Source: Plasmodium relictum (Eukaryota; Apicomplexa; Aconoidasida; Haemosporida; Plasmodiidae). Taken from it: a stretch of 64,000 nucleotides of DNA. A program made the position numbers and the translations under genes. Numbering within the stretch: the stretch's first letter is position 1; every line of letters starts with the position of its first letter. The notes under the pieces were generated by a model. It was given only the letters and a program-made list of their open reading frames with translations, had not been told where the DNA came from and did no database searches. Positions 21,837-33,273 of the stretch are shown one piece after another. The stretch covers positions 806,001 to 870,000 of the forward strand of contig NC_041692.1 of assembly GCF_900005765.1 (NCBI RefSeq), in the 5' to 3' direction.

Positions 21837-22424
21837 GTGTTATCAAAAAAAATTAAGTATATGCATAAATGTATAATTCAATAGTATTCGATAGGGAATG
21901 AACGAGTGTATATTTTATGTAGTTTTGTAAATATATGATTTTTACATTATGCATATATAAATTCTTGTTTTGTTTTGTTTAGTTTTTATATAAAAAAACA
22001 TGTATATATGAATTGTTTTTCATTTTTTATGTCTTTAAAAGTGTCAAATTAGCAACATCATCTTAATATAATATTCAATAAAATGAACGAATGAAGAACT
22101 ATTCCAAAATCCTTTGTAAAGGAAGGAATAAATCGGACATGTTCATACATCTAAAATAATTAATATTTATAAAATTTAATATTAAAAATTTTTTTTTTTT
22201 TCTATTTTCAATAAAAAAAATTTTAATTTAAAACTTTTAAAAAAAAATTTTCTTTTTTTTTTTGAAAATATTTATTCTTTTAAAGCTCTTTAAAATAATT
22301 TCTAAAAATGTTGTTTTTTTTTATTAAATATTTTAAAAAATTATCGCAATAAAAAATATAGCAGAACATTAATTACAATATCAAAAAGCAAAGCAAAAAA
22401 AGAAAAAAAAAAAATGAATAGATA
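21837..22424. other. Convergent intergenic region, selenoprotein / SOD
   Basis: A 588-base region holding the 3' UTR of the selenoprotein gene (with the SECIS element) and, on the other strand, that of Fe-SOD. Apart from the SECIS it is homopolymer-rich and featureless. Confidence 0.65.
22083..22146 (+). promoter_or_regulatory. SECIS element (form II-like)
   Basis: Lower stem ATGAAC (22083-22088) pairs with GTTCAT (22141-22146). The 5' core quartet ATGA (22091-22094) faces GGAC (22135-22138), allowing the tandem G.A/A.G pairs of a K-turn. Helix II is 11 bases on the 5' side and ends in TATTCC (22100-22105), which pairs with GGAATA (22125-22130). An unpaired AAAA (22106-22109) supplies the apical adenosines. 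A mini-stem TCCTTT / AAAGGA (22110-22115 / 22118-22123) closes over GT. Spacing and order fit a eukaryotic form II SECIS, which recruits SBP2 and the Sec-specific elongation factor. The pairing was done by eye. Confidence 0.8.
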
Positions 22425-23021
22425 TTATTTGTTTAAGGCATTTCTTAAATTTTCATTAGCAAAACCCCAATTTACTAAATTCCACCATGCTTTTACATAC
22501 GATGCCCTATCGTTTCTGTAATCAATATAATAAGCATGTTCCCAAATATCACATGTTAATATAGGTATACCAGTGTTGTCTCTTATTGGATTTCCTGCAT
22601 CATGTGTTTGTAAAATTACCAATTTATTTTTATTATTTAAAGCTAACCAACCCCAACCTGAACCAAAATGGCCACATAAAATATTTGAAAATTCATCTTT
22701 AAAATTACTAAATGATCCAAAATCCTTTTCAATTTTTTCTTTTATTTCTCCATAAGGTTCTCCCCCACAATTTGGTCCCATAGAATCCCAGTAAAATGTG
22801 TGATTCCATATTTGAGCTGCATTATTAAAAATTGCTCCTGTTGATTCTTTTACAATATCTAATAATGATTTATTAGCAAAATTTGTATCTTTAATTAATG
22901 TATTTAATTTATTAACATATCCTGCATGATGCTTATTGTAATGAAAACTTAATGTTTCTTCACTTATATGAGGCGACAAAGCATTTAATGCATATTTTAA
23001 TTTTGGTAATGTAATAGCCAT
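22425..23021 (-). CDS. SOD1: Iron superoxide dismutase
   Basis: A 198-residue Fe-type SOD, full length. Metal ligands are in place: H27 ('SFHYNKHHAGYV'), H74 ('AQIWNHTFYW'), D158 and H162 ('DIWEHAYYIDY'). Gln70 in 'NNAAQIWNH' and the 'FGSGWGWL' and 'HDAGNP' segments mark the iron rather than the manganese subfamily. It dismutates superoxide to O2 and H2O2. With no leader before 'MAITLPKLKYALNALSPHIS', it should be the cytosolic enzyme (SOD1); Plasmodium also has a targeted paralogue (SOD2). No low-complexity inserts. It converges on the selenoprotein gene. Confidence 0.97.
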   Translation of the reverse strand: MAITLPKLKYALNALSPHISEETLSFHYNKHHAGYVNKLNTLIKDTNFANKSLLDIVKESTGAIFNNAAQIWNHTFYWDSMGPNCGGEPYGEIKEKIEKDFGSFSNFKDEFSNILCGHFGSGWGWLALNNKNKLVILQTHDAGNPIRDNTGIPILTCDIWEHAYYIDYRNDRASYVKAWWNLVNWGFANENLRNALNK

Positions 23022-24512
23022 TTTGTCTTTATTAAGTTATATATTGATAAATTTTTATATTTTTTTTTTTCTTTCGGAATAACTTTCCTATTTTTCAATT
23101 TTATTTTGAAATATATTTAAACAAAAAAATATTATGTTGTTTTTTATAGTTTATTACCTTAAATTTTTTTTATTTTATTTATAAAAATGAAATTATAAAA
23201 TAAAATTTTATAATTACTTAATAATTAAAATTTAGTAAAATATAAGTCACACAACTTTGTAATTTTTAAATGAAAAAAAAAAAAGGTAATAAATATTGAA
23301 GTAATTTTTCTATTTTTTTTTTTAAACCAATTGCTAAGTGCTTAATAATTAAAAAAAATGCAATTTTATAAATTTTGTATATTTAGATCCTTACAGAGTT
23401 AAAAAAAAAAAAAAAATTATGAAAAGAATAAATAATTAAAGTTAAAATGATATAAAATAAATAAAAATAATCATTTTTTTTTATTTTAATTTTTTTTTTT
23501 TATTAAAATGCTTTACCTATTTTTTTCACTCAATACTTTAAATAATGTAAGATATTGTTACTACAAAACATATATTTATATGAAGTTATATATAATCTTA
23601 TTTCGCTTATTTTTTATAAACACAAAAATTTATGTAAAATAAAGTACTATTTTTTTTACATTTATAAAAAATCGTAATTAAAAATTACTATTAATATTTA
23701 TTTTTTTTTCATTTATAGTTTATAATTATTCATATAAAAAATTATGAGCTATATTTTTAGAAATATTCATTGATTTAATTTTATGTTAAAAATTAATTTG
23801 TGTAGCTATGTGTTTATAAATGAAAAATTTAATTAAAAAGAAAAAAGACAAAAAATAAAGCATAACTACATAAAAAAAAATAAAAAAAATTAAAAATAAT
23901 AAATAAGAAATACAAAACAGTATAAAGCTAATAATATAACAAAAAAAATTAAGTATAATATTTATGAGAAATTTGTTGAATAAGTATCTACTTAAATATA
24001 AAAGGCTTATATGAATTACACAATGAACAACAAAAAAAAAAAATATATCATATGCATGCATAACCGAAAAAATTAAAATATAAATAATTGAACTATTGTA
24101 TTAAATAAAAATCTATTAGTATATAAATGATATATATAATTATTAAAAAGAAAAAATAAAAAGATTAAAATATTAAATAATATATATATATAAAACTAAA
24201 GAGAATAAGATTTTTTTTATTTTTGTGGTAATAATAGTTTCCTTTGAAAATTATGCTTTTGCATATTTATAGCTATCACCTATTTTTTTAATACTTTCAT
24301 TGTTGAAACTTTTTCTTATTATCCATATTAATGATTACTAAGTTTTCAATCTCGTCTCAATTTTATATTTTTTTTATGTGTATCATTTTGATTTCTTTCA
24401 TATCTATATGGAGATATTAAATTTTTTGTTTTGGAAATTATTAAGGATATATGTTTTTTTTTTTTTTTTAAACAAATAATTGTACTTTACAATTATCAAT
24501 ATTTACAATCTT
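23022..24512. other. Intergenic region upstream of SOD
   Basis: A 1.5 kb stretch containing the SOD promoter and the 3' UTR of the large low-complexity gene. Segment 23800-24060 is A-rich on the plus strand, and the minus-strand hydrophobic frame there is not a credible gene. One TGCATGCA site lies near its middle. Confidence 0.6.
24053..24060. promoter_or_regulatory. TGCATGCA palindrome (possible ApiAP2 site)
   Basis: An exact TGCATGCA, about 1.03 kb upstream of the SOD start codon. The core TGCATG is a known binding motif of several Plasmodium ApiAP2 factors (for example AP2-Sp and SIP2/AP2-EXP types). A single copy, so its use is only inferred. Confidence 0.35.
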
Positions 24513-24667
24513 CTAAAAAATATTGTCATATGCTTTGCTGTTCATAGATTCGTAATAAATTTTACAAAAATCAAAAGTAAAATTTCTTTTAGCTTTGACT
24601 AAACTAAATTTCTCCATATTTTTTAAGCTCCCTTTGTATAATGCTCTATTATAAGAATTTGTAAATT
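24513..24667 (-). CDS. Probable C-terminal continuation of the large gene in a shifted frame
   Basis: Immediately after the A9 run at about 24672-24680, the frame reached by re-reading one base (or by one extra A) stays open for about 50 codons to TAG at 24513. It encodes 'VKFTNSYNRALYKGSLKN' followed by a segment with Cys, Phe, Tyr and Met. Its composition is coding-like and denser in G+C than the adjacent intergenic DNA. It has no good start codon of its own. It could be a homopolymer sequencing error, a true frameshift mutation or -1 slippage on A-AAA-AAG. Confidence 0.5.
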
Positions 24668-27600
24668 TTACTTTTTTTTTAGTGCAGCATGAAATATAGA
24701 TAAGCACATATCAACTGATAATGTACGATAAATGTTATTTTTTTTATCATAAATAACTTTATGATAATAAGGAATGCCACTATAATCCAGTGGTAAATAA
24801 ATTTTATTATTTAATGAAACTTCATTTCCATTAAATAGTAGTTCATTGTTTATTGAAGAAAAATGCATAGGATAACGATTTAATATATTTTTTTTTAGTA
24901 ATTCTTTTTTTACAACTCTTAAATCAGTAATTTTAATTTTATATAATTTGGATTTATTCAAATTTTTTAATTTTTCTAACCTTTGATTAATATCACAAAC
25001 ATTTTTCACTTCTTTATTTTTTATTTCGTAATTATTTTCTTTTGAAAAATGATTTATGTGCTTTAACTGTTTGGTATCACTTTTATTTGTATTATATTTA
25101 TTATTTTTTAATGCTTTCATACTCTCACTTTTCCTAATAGCATTACTTCCTTTTCTGATAATTTTTCTATCTCTTAAATTCCTTTTAAAATATGTAAAAC
25201 TCTTTGTTTTTTTAAGATAGACATTTTCTCCATTCACATATTCATTCCTTTTTATTATAAATGATTTACTATAATAAAGTGCACTTTCCTTTTTTTGAAG
25301 TAAATAATTATTTAAGTTTATATTTTTAAAATCTACAATGTTTGATTTTATTAGTCTTAATTTAGTTGCATTGTATTTCTCTTTATTTCGCTTATTTGTT
25401 TTTATTATATTTAATTTTTGAGTATCTTTATTTATGTAAAATGACTTCCCTTCTTTATTTAAAATAGGTAAACTATAGTAGAATTTAAGATCATAGTTCT
25501 TTAATTTTCTAATATATCTGCTTAATTCTATTAAGTTTGGATTATTCTTTTTATTGCCATTTAATATATTTGTACATAGTAAGCGGGAACTTTTTTTATC
25601 TTTAATTTTTAATATTTTTTTCTTTTCTACATTTTTTGAAAATATACTTATTTTTAATAAAGGAATATTTTTACTTTTATTTAATTCTGTAACATGTGTT
25701 TTTATATTATTTCCCAAATTAATATTTTTCATATATTGTTCATCTTTCATACAATTTTTATTTCTTTTTAAATTATTTTGAGAAAGTACTTTATTACATA
25801 TGTATTTATTTAATTGTTTATTATTTTTAATATTATACTCCATATTTGTTTTTCCTACAATAGTTGTAAAGTTATGCAATATATTTTTGAAATTATTTAT
25901 GCTATTATTTTTTTCTGGTGGAATATTTTTATAGTCATTAATATATTTTCTCATAGACACTGAATACTTTTTTATAGAATATAATTTATTTTCTTTCAAT
26001 ATACTATTTTCATTTTTATTATATTTACCACAAAACATTTGTTTTATCTCATTTGAATTAATATTGAAATTTTTTTCTTCTGATTTTATTTTATTTTTTT
26101 CATTTGCATCTTCATCTAATAACTTTTGATTGTCTATTTGTTGCTTTTTGATAAGAATAAAAGCATTTCTTTTTACACTACAAATTTCTTCAGTTTTTTC
26201 ACTAAATTTTTCTTCTTCTACATTCATATTGATGATATGTTCTTTTTCTTCTTTTCTTTTTATACTTACTATATTTATATTAATGTCATTATCTTTTGCT
26301 ATTGAATTTTTTTTTATTTTTTCAGTATCCATTTTTATTTCATTTTCTTTTTTAACTAATTTTTCATATAAATTTTTATTCGATGAGTTTTTCATAAAAA
26401 TAGTACTATATCTATATTGAAAATTTTTCATTAAACTTTTTTCATAAATTAAATTTTCTTTTGTTTTATTTTTATTTATTTCTTTCATGTAATTCCTTTT
26501 AATATATAATTTTTTATTATCTATTGATTTATTTATTAAAAGAACTAATTTCTTCACAGTATTTTTTTCTTTTGGCTTTTTCGCTGGAATGAAGTATGTA
26601 AATTTTTTTTCAGATTGTATTTTTGTTTTCATCATTTTTTGTTTATTTTCATCTATTTTTACATATGTTTTACTATATATATTATTTTCTTCATTTTTTT
26701 TTCTTTTTTTTAGATCATTCATAAATATATCATTATTACTTTTTATATTTTCACATGAATTCGTATACAACATATCTAATTCAGTATGATTTGAATAATA
26801 TATTTCTTTATTTTTGTACACATTTATTAATGTTAATTTATCTTCTTTTTCAATTTTTTCATTTTTGCTATAGTTACCTTTTAATTCTATTATATTTTCA
26901 TTTTTATATTTATTATCATTTATTAGATTACTTGCGCTCATTTTTTCGTCATCTCCGTATTCATATGATAATTTTGTTTCATTTTTTTTTTCACTCATGC
27001 AATGCTCTAAGGGACTATTTTTATTTAATTCACTATTTTTGACTTTGAACTGTAATATTTTTTCATTTTCATTTTTATTCTCATCTTTATTTTCATTTTC
27101 GTTCTTATTTTCATTCTCATTTTTACTTTCATTTTCGTTTTTATTTTCCTTCCCATTTTCATTCTCATCTTTATTTTCATTTTCGTTCTTATTTTCCTTC
27201 CCATTTTCATTCTCATTTTTATTCTCATTTTCATCTTCTTTTTCATTCCTATATACATATTGAAGCTTTTGTTCTACTTTTATTTCATTTCCCTTTTTTT
27301 CTTCTTTGTATCTTTTTTTTATTTCTTTTTCTTTTCTTTGTTCATATGAATTGAACTCTCGTTTTTTTCCTTCGTAATAACCTATTTCTTTATTTGTGAA
27401 ATCATTTTTTCGAGTATTTATAATTGATATGCTATATTTTTTATTATTATCAACTTTTTTTTTTATAAATGAATCACCGTTAATATTTTCCTTTAAATGA
27501 ACTATATCAATACCTTTTTTCAAAATAAATTTGATACCTAAATAGTTGCTAGGTATATTTTTATTTTTTATTTCTTCTTTATATATTTTTATTATATTAT

Positions 27601-30148
27601 TTTTTGGTACACATTTTTTTTCTATTTCTTCCCAGTTATTTTTTTTAACTCCTTTTTGATTTTCAAATGTATACATATTTTTTACTTTAGGGAATTTTTC
27701 CGATATATCTTTTTTATATATTTGCAATTTTTCATTTTTTATATTGTCTAATACAACTTTATTATTAATTATATTTTTTTCACTTACTTTAAATTTATTA
27801 ATATCTGCTCGATTTTTCTTTGTTATTTTCTTGACTATTTCCTTTTTCTCTATCATTTCACTTTTTTCTTTTACAGTATTATGTTTATGATCTTTCTTTT
27901 TATCAGGTAAATAAACTCCTTTAATTAAATTGTTTTTTTTTGTTTCCATTCCATTATCCATAATTTCTTTCTTTTCATACTTCCCATATATTTTTTTTCT
28001 GTCTAAGTTTTTATATTTTTGCATTAAGGTATCAAATTCTTTTTTTATTATCCTTTTTTTATTTATTTCTTTCATATATTTTATCATTAAACTGTTCATA
28101 CATTTATTTTTTTCTTTTTCATAGGTGATACATTCTTCATCATTTTTATTATTTAATTTTGATAAATTTTTTTGTTTTTTTAAATTATCATGTCTTAAAT
28201 TATTGGTTATATTTTCTGCATAACATTTGGAATTTTTGTTATTTAAAATATTTCCTCCATATATATTATGGTATGTACTTTTTTTCTTGGAAATTTTTTC
28301 TCTGAATACTTCACATATTTTTTTTTCTTGCAGTGTCTTACTTAAAGTAAAATTTTTAGTTTTATAAATGAATAAATTTTTATTATTCTTATGGTTTTTT
28401 ATATTATAATATCTTAAAATAGAAATATTCTTTTGAATATCAAAAAAATTATTTGATTTCATATTGCACTTATTAATTAAGCAGTTTTTATCTACAGATT
28501 TCGTATTCTCAAATTCGTTTTTTTTTTCTCTTTTTTTAAATTGTTTTAAATTATTTTTATTCATATACAATAAAAAATTTTCATTTTTATTTGCATCTTT
28601 TTTTTCTGAAAATTCTTGTTTTTTACTGTTCAACTCTTCATCTAATTGCTTAAATATATGGTTTTTGCTTAATTTACTAAAATATATATTTCTACCCGAT
28701 GTTTTAAGTAGTGTATTTTTATCTTTTATTTCAGGATATATATTTTTATCAAGTTTTTCATTTATATTGTTTTTAATAAGTGTTTTAGTTGATACATTAT
28801 CATCTATAAACTTTACAATGCTACGCTGATAAGGTAAAATTTTTTTTAAATTTGCTCTTAAAATGTCGTATGATTTTTTTTTATCTTTAATAATGTGAAC
28901 ATCCTTTTTTTTTATAATTTCATGTAATCCATTTTGACTTGATAATGTAGATACATTATTTTTAAGGGTTCTTTCTATTGATTTACTTATATTTAATTTT
29001 TTATTATATATATTTCCTTGGTCATTTTCTTGTTGAACCTTTTTATAAACTATTTTGGGATTTATAATTTCATCTTTCATCATAAAAAGATTTTTCTTAT
29101 TTTTTGATTCATTGATATTAGAAGATTTAAAAAGAACAAAAGTATTTTTACTTTCTAAAGGAGATTCAAGCATGAATTTTACATTTTTCTCTTTTTTATA
29201 TGAAGAATGAGAACATTTCTTTTCTTTAGTAAGAAAAAGCACCTTTTTTAAAATTTCATGGGGATATATATTTTGATCTTTCCTATGGTTGAAATAGTTA
29301 TTTTTTCTAACTAAGAAATATTTTTCTTTATTTACTTTATTTATTTTTAAACTTTTTATGTTCCTATGTGATCGTTCTATGCTTTTAAAAGTGGATAAAT
29401 CCATTTTATTAATTATATTTTCCCCGTGGCAAATATCTTTAACATTTCTTTTTCTTTTTATATTTTTTAGCTTATTTAATACTTTGCACAAATTATTACA
29501 CATATTTTTATTTTTAATAAAAATTAATTTTTTCTCTATTTGATATTTAAGGCTCTTCTTATTTAATTTAATCAATTGTTTATTTTGTATAAGGTCTTTA
29601 TAAAGTGACCTGTCTCTACATTTCTTTTTATTTTTTTTTGACTTTACGTTTTTATCATTTTTTTTTGAATTAAAACTTTTTTTTAACATAAAATATTTCT
29701 TATGTTCTGTATTACTTTTTAGTTTTTTGAAGTCCTTTAAATTTAGTTTGCGTATGTAATAGTCTTTTTTTCTTTGCTTTATTTTATTTACAAGGTGAAG
29801 GAACTTTCTTTTTTCTTTCATATTTTTTAAATTTCCTATGGAGAATAATCCTTTTTTGATTTTTTTTTTATCTATAAAAAAGCAAAAATTAAAGTTTTTT
29901 TTTTATTATTTTCTTGATTCTCTAATTTGTTATATTTTATTTACCAAATCGTTTTTATTTTTATAGAATTCACCTTTAGAGTAGATATCATCATAATTTT
30001 TACATTTTAATAATTTTATTAATTTCTTTTTTTTTAAATTATAGAACGAACCATTTTCTTTTTCTTTATCTAAAGAATCATCTAGTCTTATTATCACAGA
30101 TTTTTCTTTTTTACTAATTAAATCCGAACTTAACATTTCGTTAATCAT
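24668..30148 (-). CDS. Large Lys/Asn-rich protein of unknown function (two exons, C-terminal frameshift)
   Basis: The main frame (24668-29821) encodes 1717 residues, strongly basic, Lys/Asn-rich, with no domain I recognise. It can be extended 5' by an intron at 29872-29973 (donor AAAG|GTGAAT, acceptor TTTTTTATAG). Exon 1 at 29974-30148 starts 'MINEMLSSDLISKKEKSVII'. The join is phase-consistent with no stop, giving about 1792 residues. The middle carries a NENENK/ENGKEN tandem repeat. The C terminus, 'PLDYSGIPYYHKVIYDK' and on to 'LSIFHAALKKK', is more complex and so probably the conserved part. The main frame stops right after an A9 run, yet another frame stays open to 24513 with coding-like sequence. 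Function unknown. Confidence 0.72.
27055..27246. repeat. Coding tandem repeat (NEN/ENGKEN)
   Basis: On the minus strand this encodes repeats of Asn-Glu-Asn-Glu-Asn with Lys, Gly or Asp variants. A 16-residue (48-base) super-unit containing ENGKENKNENENKDEN occurs twice in succession, within shorter 6-residue units. It lies in the middle of the large low-complexity protein. Confidence 0.85.
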
Positions 30149-30522
30149 TGAAGAATGTTTTTTTTTTTTTATATGTTCTGTGTAAAATCATTTAAGCAGG
30201 AAATTAATTTTTTTAAAAAATAAATGGTCTTTTTAAATAAATTTTATTAAGTTTTATATTAAAAAGAATATTAATATCATTAAAATTGTTTTATTTAAAA
30301 TTAAAAATATTAGAGAAATTTTAATGCTTATTAATTTTTATAAATGTATTTAAAAACACTTTTATATTATTATCAAATTTTTTAAAATAAAAATTATTAA
30401 CATTAAATAAATATCCATGCTTATAACCACTCATTTTACATTAAACTGTCTTATTAATTTTTGTAATTCTCTTATGTAATTTTTTTTAGAAATATATAAG
30501 TATACATCTGTATTTTTATATA

Positions 30523-30578
<56 letters not shown>

Positions 30579-30643
30579 TTAAAAAAAAAGAAAATATAAC
30601 TGTGTAATACTTTTATGTTTTATAAATATATTCCTCATTTATT
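30149..30643. other. Intergenic region between two minus-strand genes
   Basis: About 500 bases with T-rich tracts and a long TA microsatellite. It contains the promoter of the large gene and the 3' UTR of the next gene upstream. Confidence 0.6.
30525..30574. repeat. (TA)25 microsatellite
   Basis: About 50 bases of TA dinucleotides just downstream of the stop codon of the 287-residue minus-strand gene. Confidence 0.95.
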
Positions 30644-31507
30644 TTATATAATTTTATTATTTTTTTTTTTTAAATTGTTACCTGATTCAATATCATTATG
30701 AAAGGACTTATTTCCTAAATAAGCAGATAAATTATTAAGGACAATTTTAGCCCTTTCACTAAATAAATTTTCGTTAATTTTTAAGTCTAAATATTCTAAT
30801 TTTTTTACTTTTCCTAATGAAGCTATAGTAGGCAATTCATATTTTTTTTTATACTTTTCTCTTTTTAATTTGTTCTTATCTCTTTTGTAAACAGTTTGAT
30901 AATAAGGCCCATGAATACCATAATTATCATAGTTAGGTAAATATGATGGATTACTGTAGCTATTATTCAGCAATAATTTTCTATTATCTAAATCATTTTT
31001 CTTTAAAATACACTTTTTTTTTGGTGAAGAATCTTTTAAATTTGTTAAATTATTTTTTTTCTTTTCCATTTTTAATTTAACCGAAAAAGTATGTAATTTA
31101 TCATTTTCTTCATCATTTAATGGAATATTTGTATCATTTAATTCATATAAATTACTAATATTTTCAATAATAGATCCATCTGTATTTTTAAATTCATTAG
31201 TAAAACTGTTTTCTAATATTTCATTTTGAGAATCACTTATATAATTTTCATTGCTATCAACCGATAAAGTTATAGAGTTTTGTTCACTTTTTTGTTGTTT
31301 TTGTTCTCTATTTTCTACCAGATCACTGATTTTATTCTTTTCTTTTGGCATTTTGTATAAACTTTTCTCCTCTTCTATGGTGTTTATGCTTTCTTTTTTT
31401 ATCATATTTCTTTTACGTTCTATATTATTATCTTTTCCCTTTTTTTTTTTAGAATATTTAACAAATCCATTAAAATGTATTTGCCCTTTTTTACTTGTAT
31501 TATTCAT
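30644..31507 (-). CDS. Conserved-looking parasite protein, unknown function
   Basis: The first ATG in the frame is at 31507, giving 287 residues; upstream codons are open but contain only TTG. The N-terminal half is charged low complexity. The C-terminal part (about 190-275) is more complex, with 'SYSNPSYLPNYDNYGIHGPY' then 'ELPTIASLGKVKKLEYLDL' and 'RAKIVLNNLSAYLG', and is the likely functional region. There are no membrane segments, zinc motifs or catalytic signatures, and I do not recognise the family. It is divergent from the 393-residue gene, with over 2 kb between them. Confidence 0.7.
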   Translation of the reverse strand: MNNTSKKGQIHFNGFVKYSKKKKGKDNNIERKRNMIKKESINTIEEEKSLYKMPKEKNKISDLVENREQKQQKSEQNSITLSVDSNENYISDSQNEILENSFTNEFKNTDGSIIENISNLYELNDTNIPLNDEENDKLHTFSVKLKMEKKKNNLTNLKDSSPKKKCILKKNDLDNRKLLLNNSYSNPSYLPNYDNYGIHGPYYQTVYKRDKNKLKREKYKKKYELPTIASLGKVKKLEYLDLKINENLFSERAKIVLNNLSAYLGNKSFHNDIESGNNLKKKNNKII

Positions 31508-32934
31508 TTTTTGTCTATTCAAATTTTCCAAAATTTATAATTAATTTAAAAAAAAAGTTGACTGAAAAATTAGGAATATATGCATTTAATTTTTTTTTTT
31601 TTTTCTCAGGAAAAAAAAAAAATCAAATCAGTTGTGTAGAAGTAAAAATATATGTATAAAAACTTAGTATATATTCAAAACGAAAAAAAAATAAATACAA
31701 GAATCATGAAAAAATTTCCACATATAATTTATGTGATTTTCTCTTTTTTTATAATAAATTTTTAGAAAGTTTTAAAATTCCACATATTATGTAGCACAGT
31801 CACAATACTAGTACTGAAACTGAAAACTATTTAATTTAAAAAAAAATTATTTACAAAAATCTATAAGCATATTTTTTTTATTTGCCAATAAATCAACAAA
31901 AAAAAAAAATTATAATTTTTAAGTAAATATATTGTTTATTTGTTTGTGTGCAAGTACATAATATTTTTTACAACAGAATAAATAATATTACTTTTTAGCA
32001 ATATTCTTTTTAATTATAAAAAAAATAAAAAATTAGGAAAAATCTAAATTTTATAAATCTAAAAATTTTTAGAATGTATTAATTATAGAAAACTTTTATG
32101 AACTTTTTCCTCAAAGTATAATAGTGTTTTACATTTTTATAAAAAGAGAACTTTTCAAATGGATATTCATTTGTGTTTTTATTTATTTATTATATATATA
32201 TATTTTTATACATATGTATATATAATTTAAAAAATAATACTCTAAAAAAATATAAAAAAAAAATAAAGTGAATGCACACAAGCACTTTAAAGATAAAATG
32301 GATTTAATAATTTAAATGTATGATTCTCTTTAAGATTATTAAGTAAAAAAAAAAATAATAATAATCCTGATAGTTTCTCTATTTCAATGAAAATATAATT
32401 GAGAGTATAAAGAATTATATATTTTTATATAAAGTCTTAAATAGTGTCTTGTGAAATGACGAAAAATATATGTACGAACAATATAGTCATCAAATGCTAA
32501 TGTTTAAAAGTAAGTACCTTAAGATTATCAAAAAACGAACTAAATGACATTACAATAATTATGTTTAAGTAAATATAAATTTATTTTTAAAAATACCACG
32601 AAATGACATAAAATATATTTTCATTTATTCTACATTTTAAGTTTTTATTTTTAAATACCTTATTGTTGAGAAATTTTATTTTTTCCAGAATATGACTTTA
32701 GAGAAATATTTTTATGTTAGATTAATTCTTATAACATACTATAACCGGATTTAATAAAAATAAGGGAAATTAATTTTTATAAACTATAATTTGATTAAAG
32801 AAACTTAAAAAATTAGTATTTATGTATTAATATACATATATATATATATAAATATATATTTATACATAATATGCGCAAGTAAATATCAAATCCCCTAATA
32901 AGCGTAAAAGAAAAAAAAACTTATTTTAAAATAT

Positions 32935-33273
32935 TTGTGCTCACAAGAGCAAAAGAAAAAATATATCTTCTTTATAAAAAAATCCTAATTGGATTATGAA
33001 TATTATTATATCATATATTTTAAAAAAATAAAATTTAAAAACATATTTGTAAAGCTTGAAGACTTTTACTAAAAAGTTAATTTTATGAATAAAAAAAAAA
33101 AAAAGTGGGTGCACACCCTTCTGAAGTACATATAAAAGAATTGAAAAAAATGCACACTTAAAAAAAAAAAAAAAAAGGGTATTTGTTCTACAAGCTAAAA
33201 TTTTAAGACGAAAAAAAAAAAAGGCTTCATAAGCTTTTTTGGTAGCTGCATTTTCACCCAAAAATGACAGCTA
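32935..33273. other. Cluster of short hairpins, possible structured RNA or regulatory island
   Basis: Five inverted repeats lie within 340 bases: TGCTC/GAGCA (around 32938-32951); AATCC/GGATT (around 32981-32995); GGGT/ACCC (33107-33118); AAAAAGGCTT/AAGCTTTTTT with a CAT loop (33218-33240); and TAGCTGCATTTT paired with AAAATG-a-CAGCTA over a 6-base loop (33243-33273). The last two abut and are the most stable. No known RNA family was recognised, and the poly-A spacers argue against a compact RNA. Confidence 0.35.
33110..33157. promoter_or_regulatory. Two TGCACAC sites upstream of the 393-residue gene
   Basis: TGCACAC occurs at 33110-33116 and again at 33151-33157, about 500-550 bases before the start codon at 33661. 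GTGCA/TGCAC is the core recognised by the merozoite factor AP2-I in Plasmodium. The first copy is within GGGTGCACACCC. Confidence 0.35.

Noticed and set aside
23786-24061. 91-codon minus-strand hydrophobic frame.
   Set aside because: Composition artefact of A-rich plus-strand DNA; no conserved pattern.
32941-33261. 106-codon minus-strand frame.
   Set aside because: Poly-Phe tracts come from poly-A runs; the hairpins in this DNA argue for non-coding structure.
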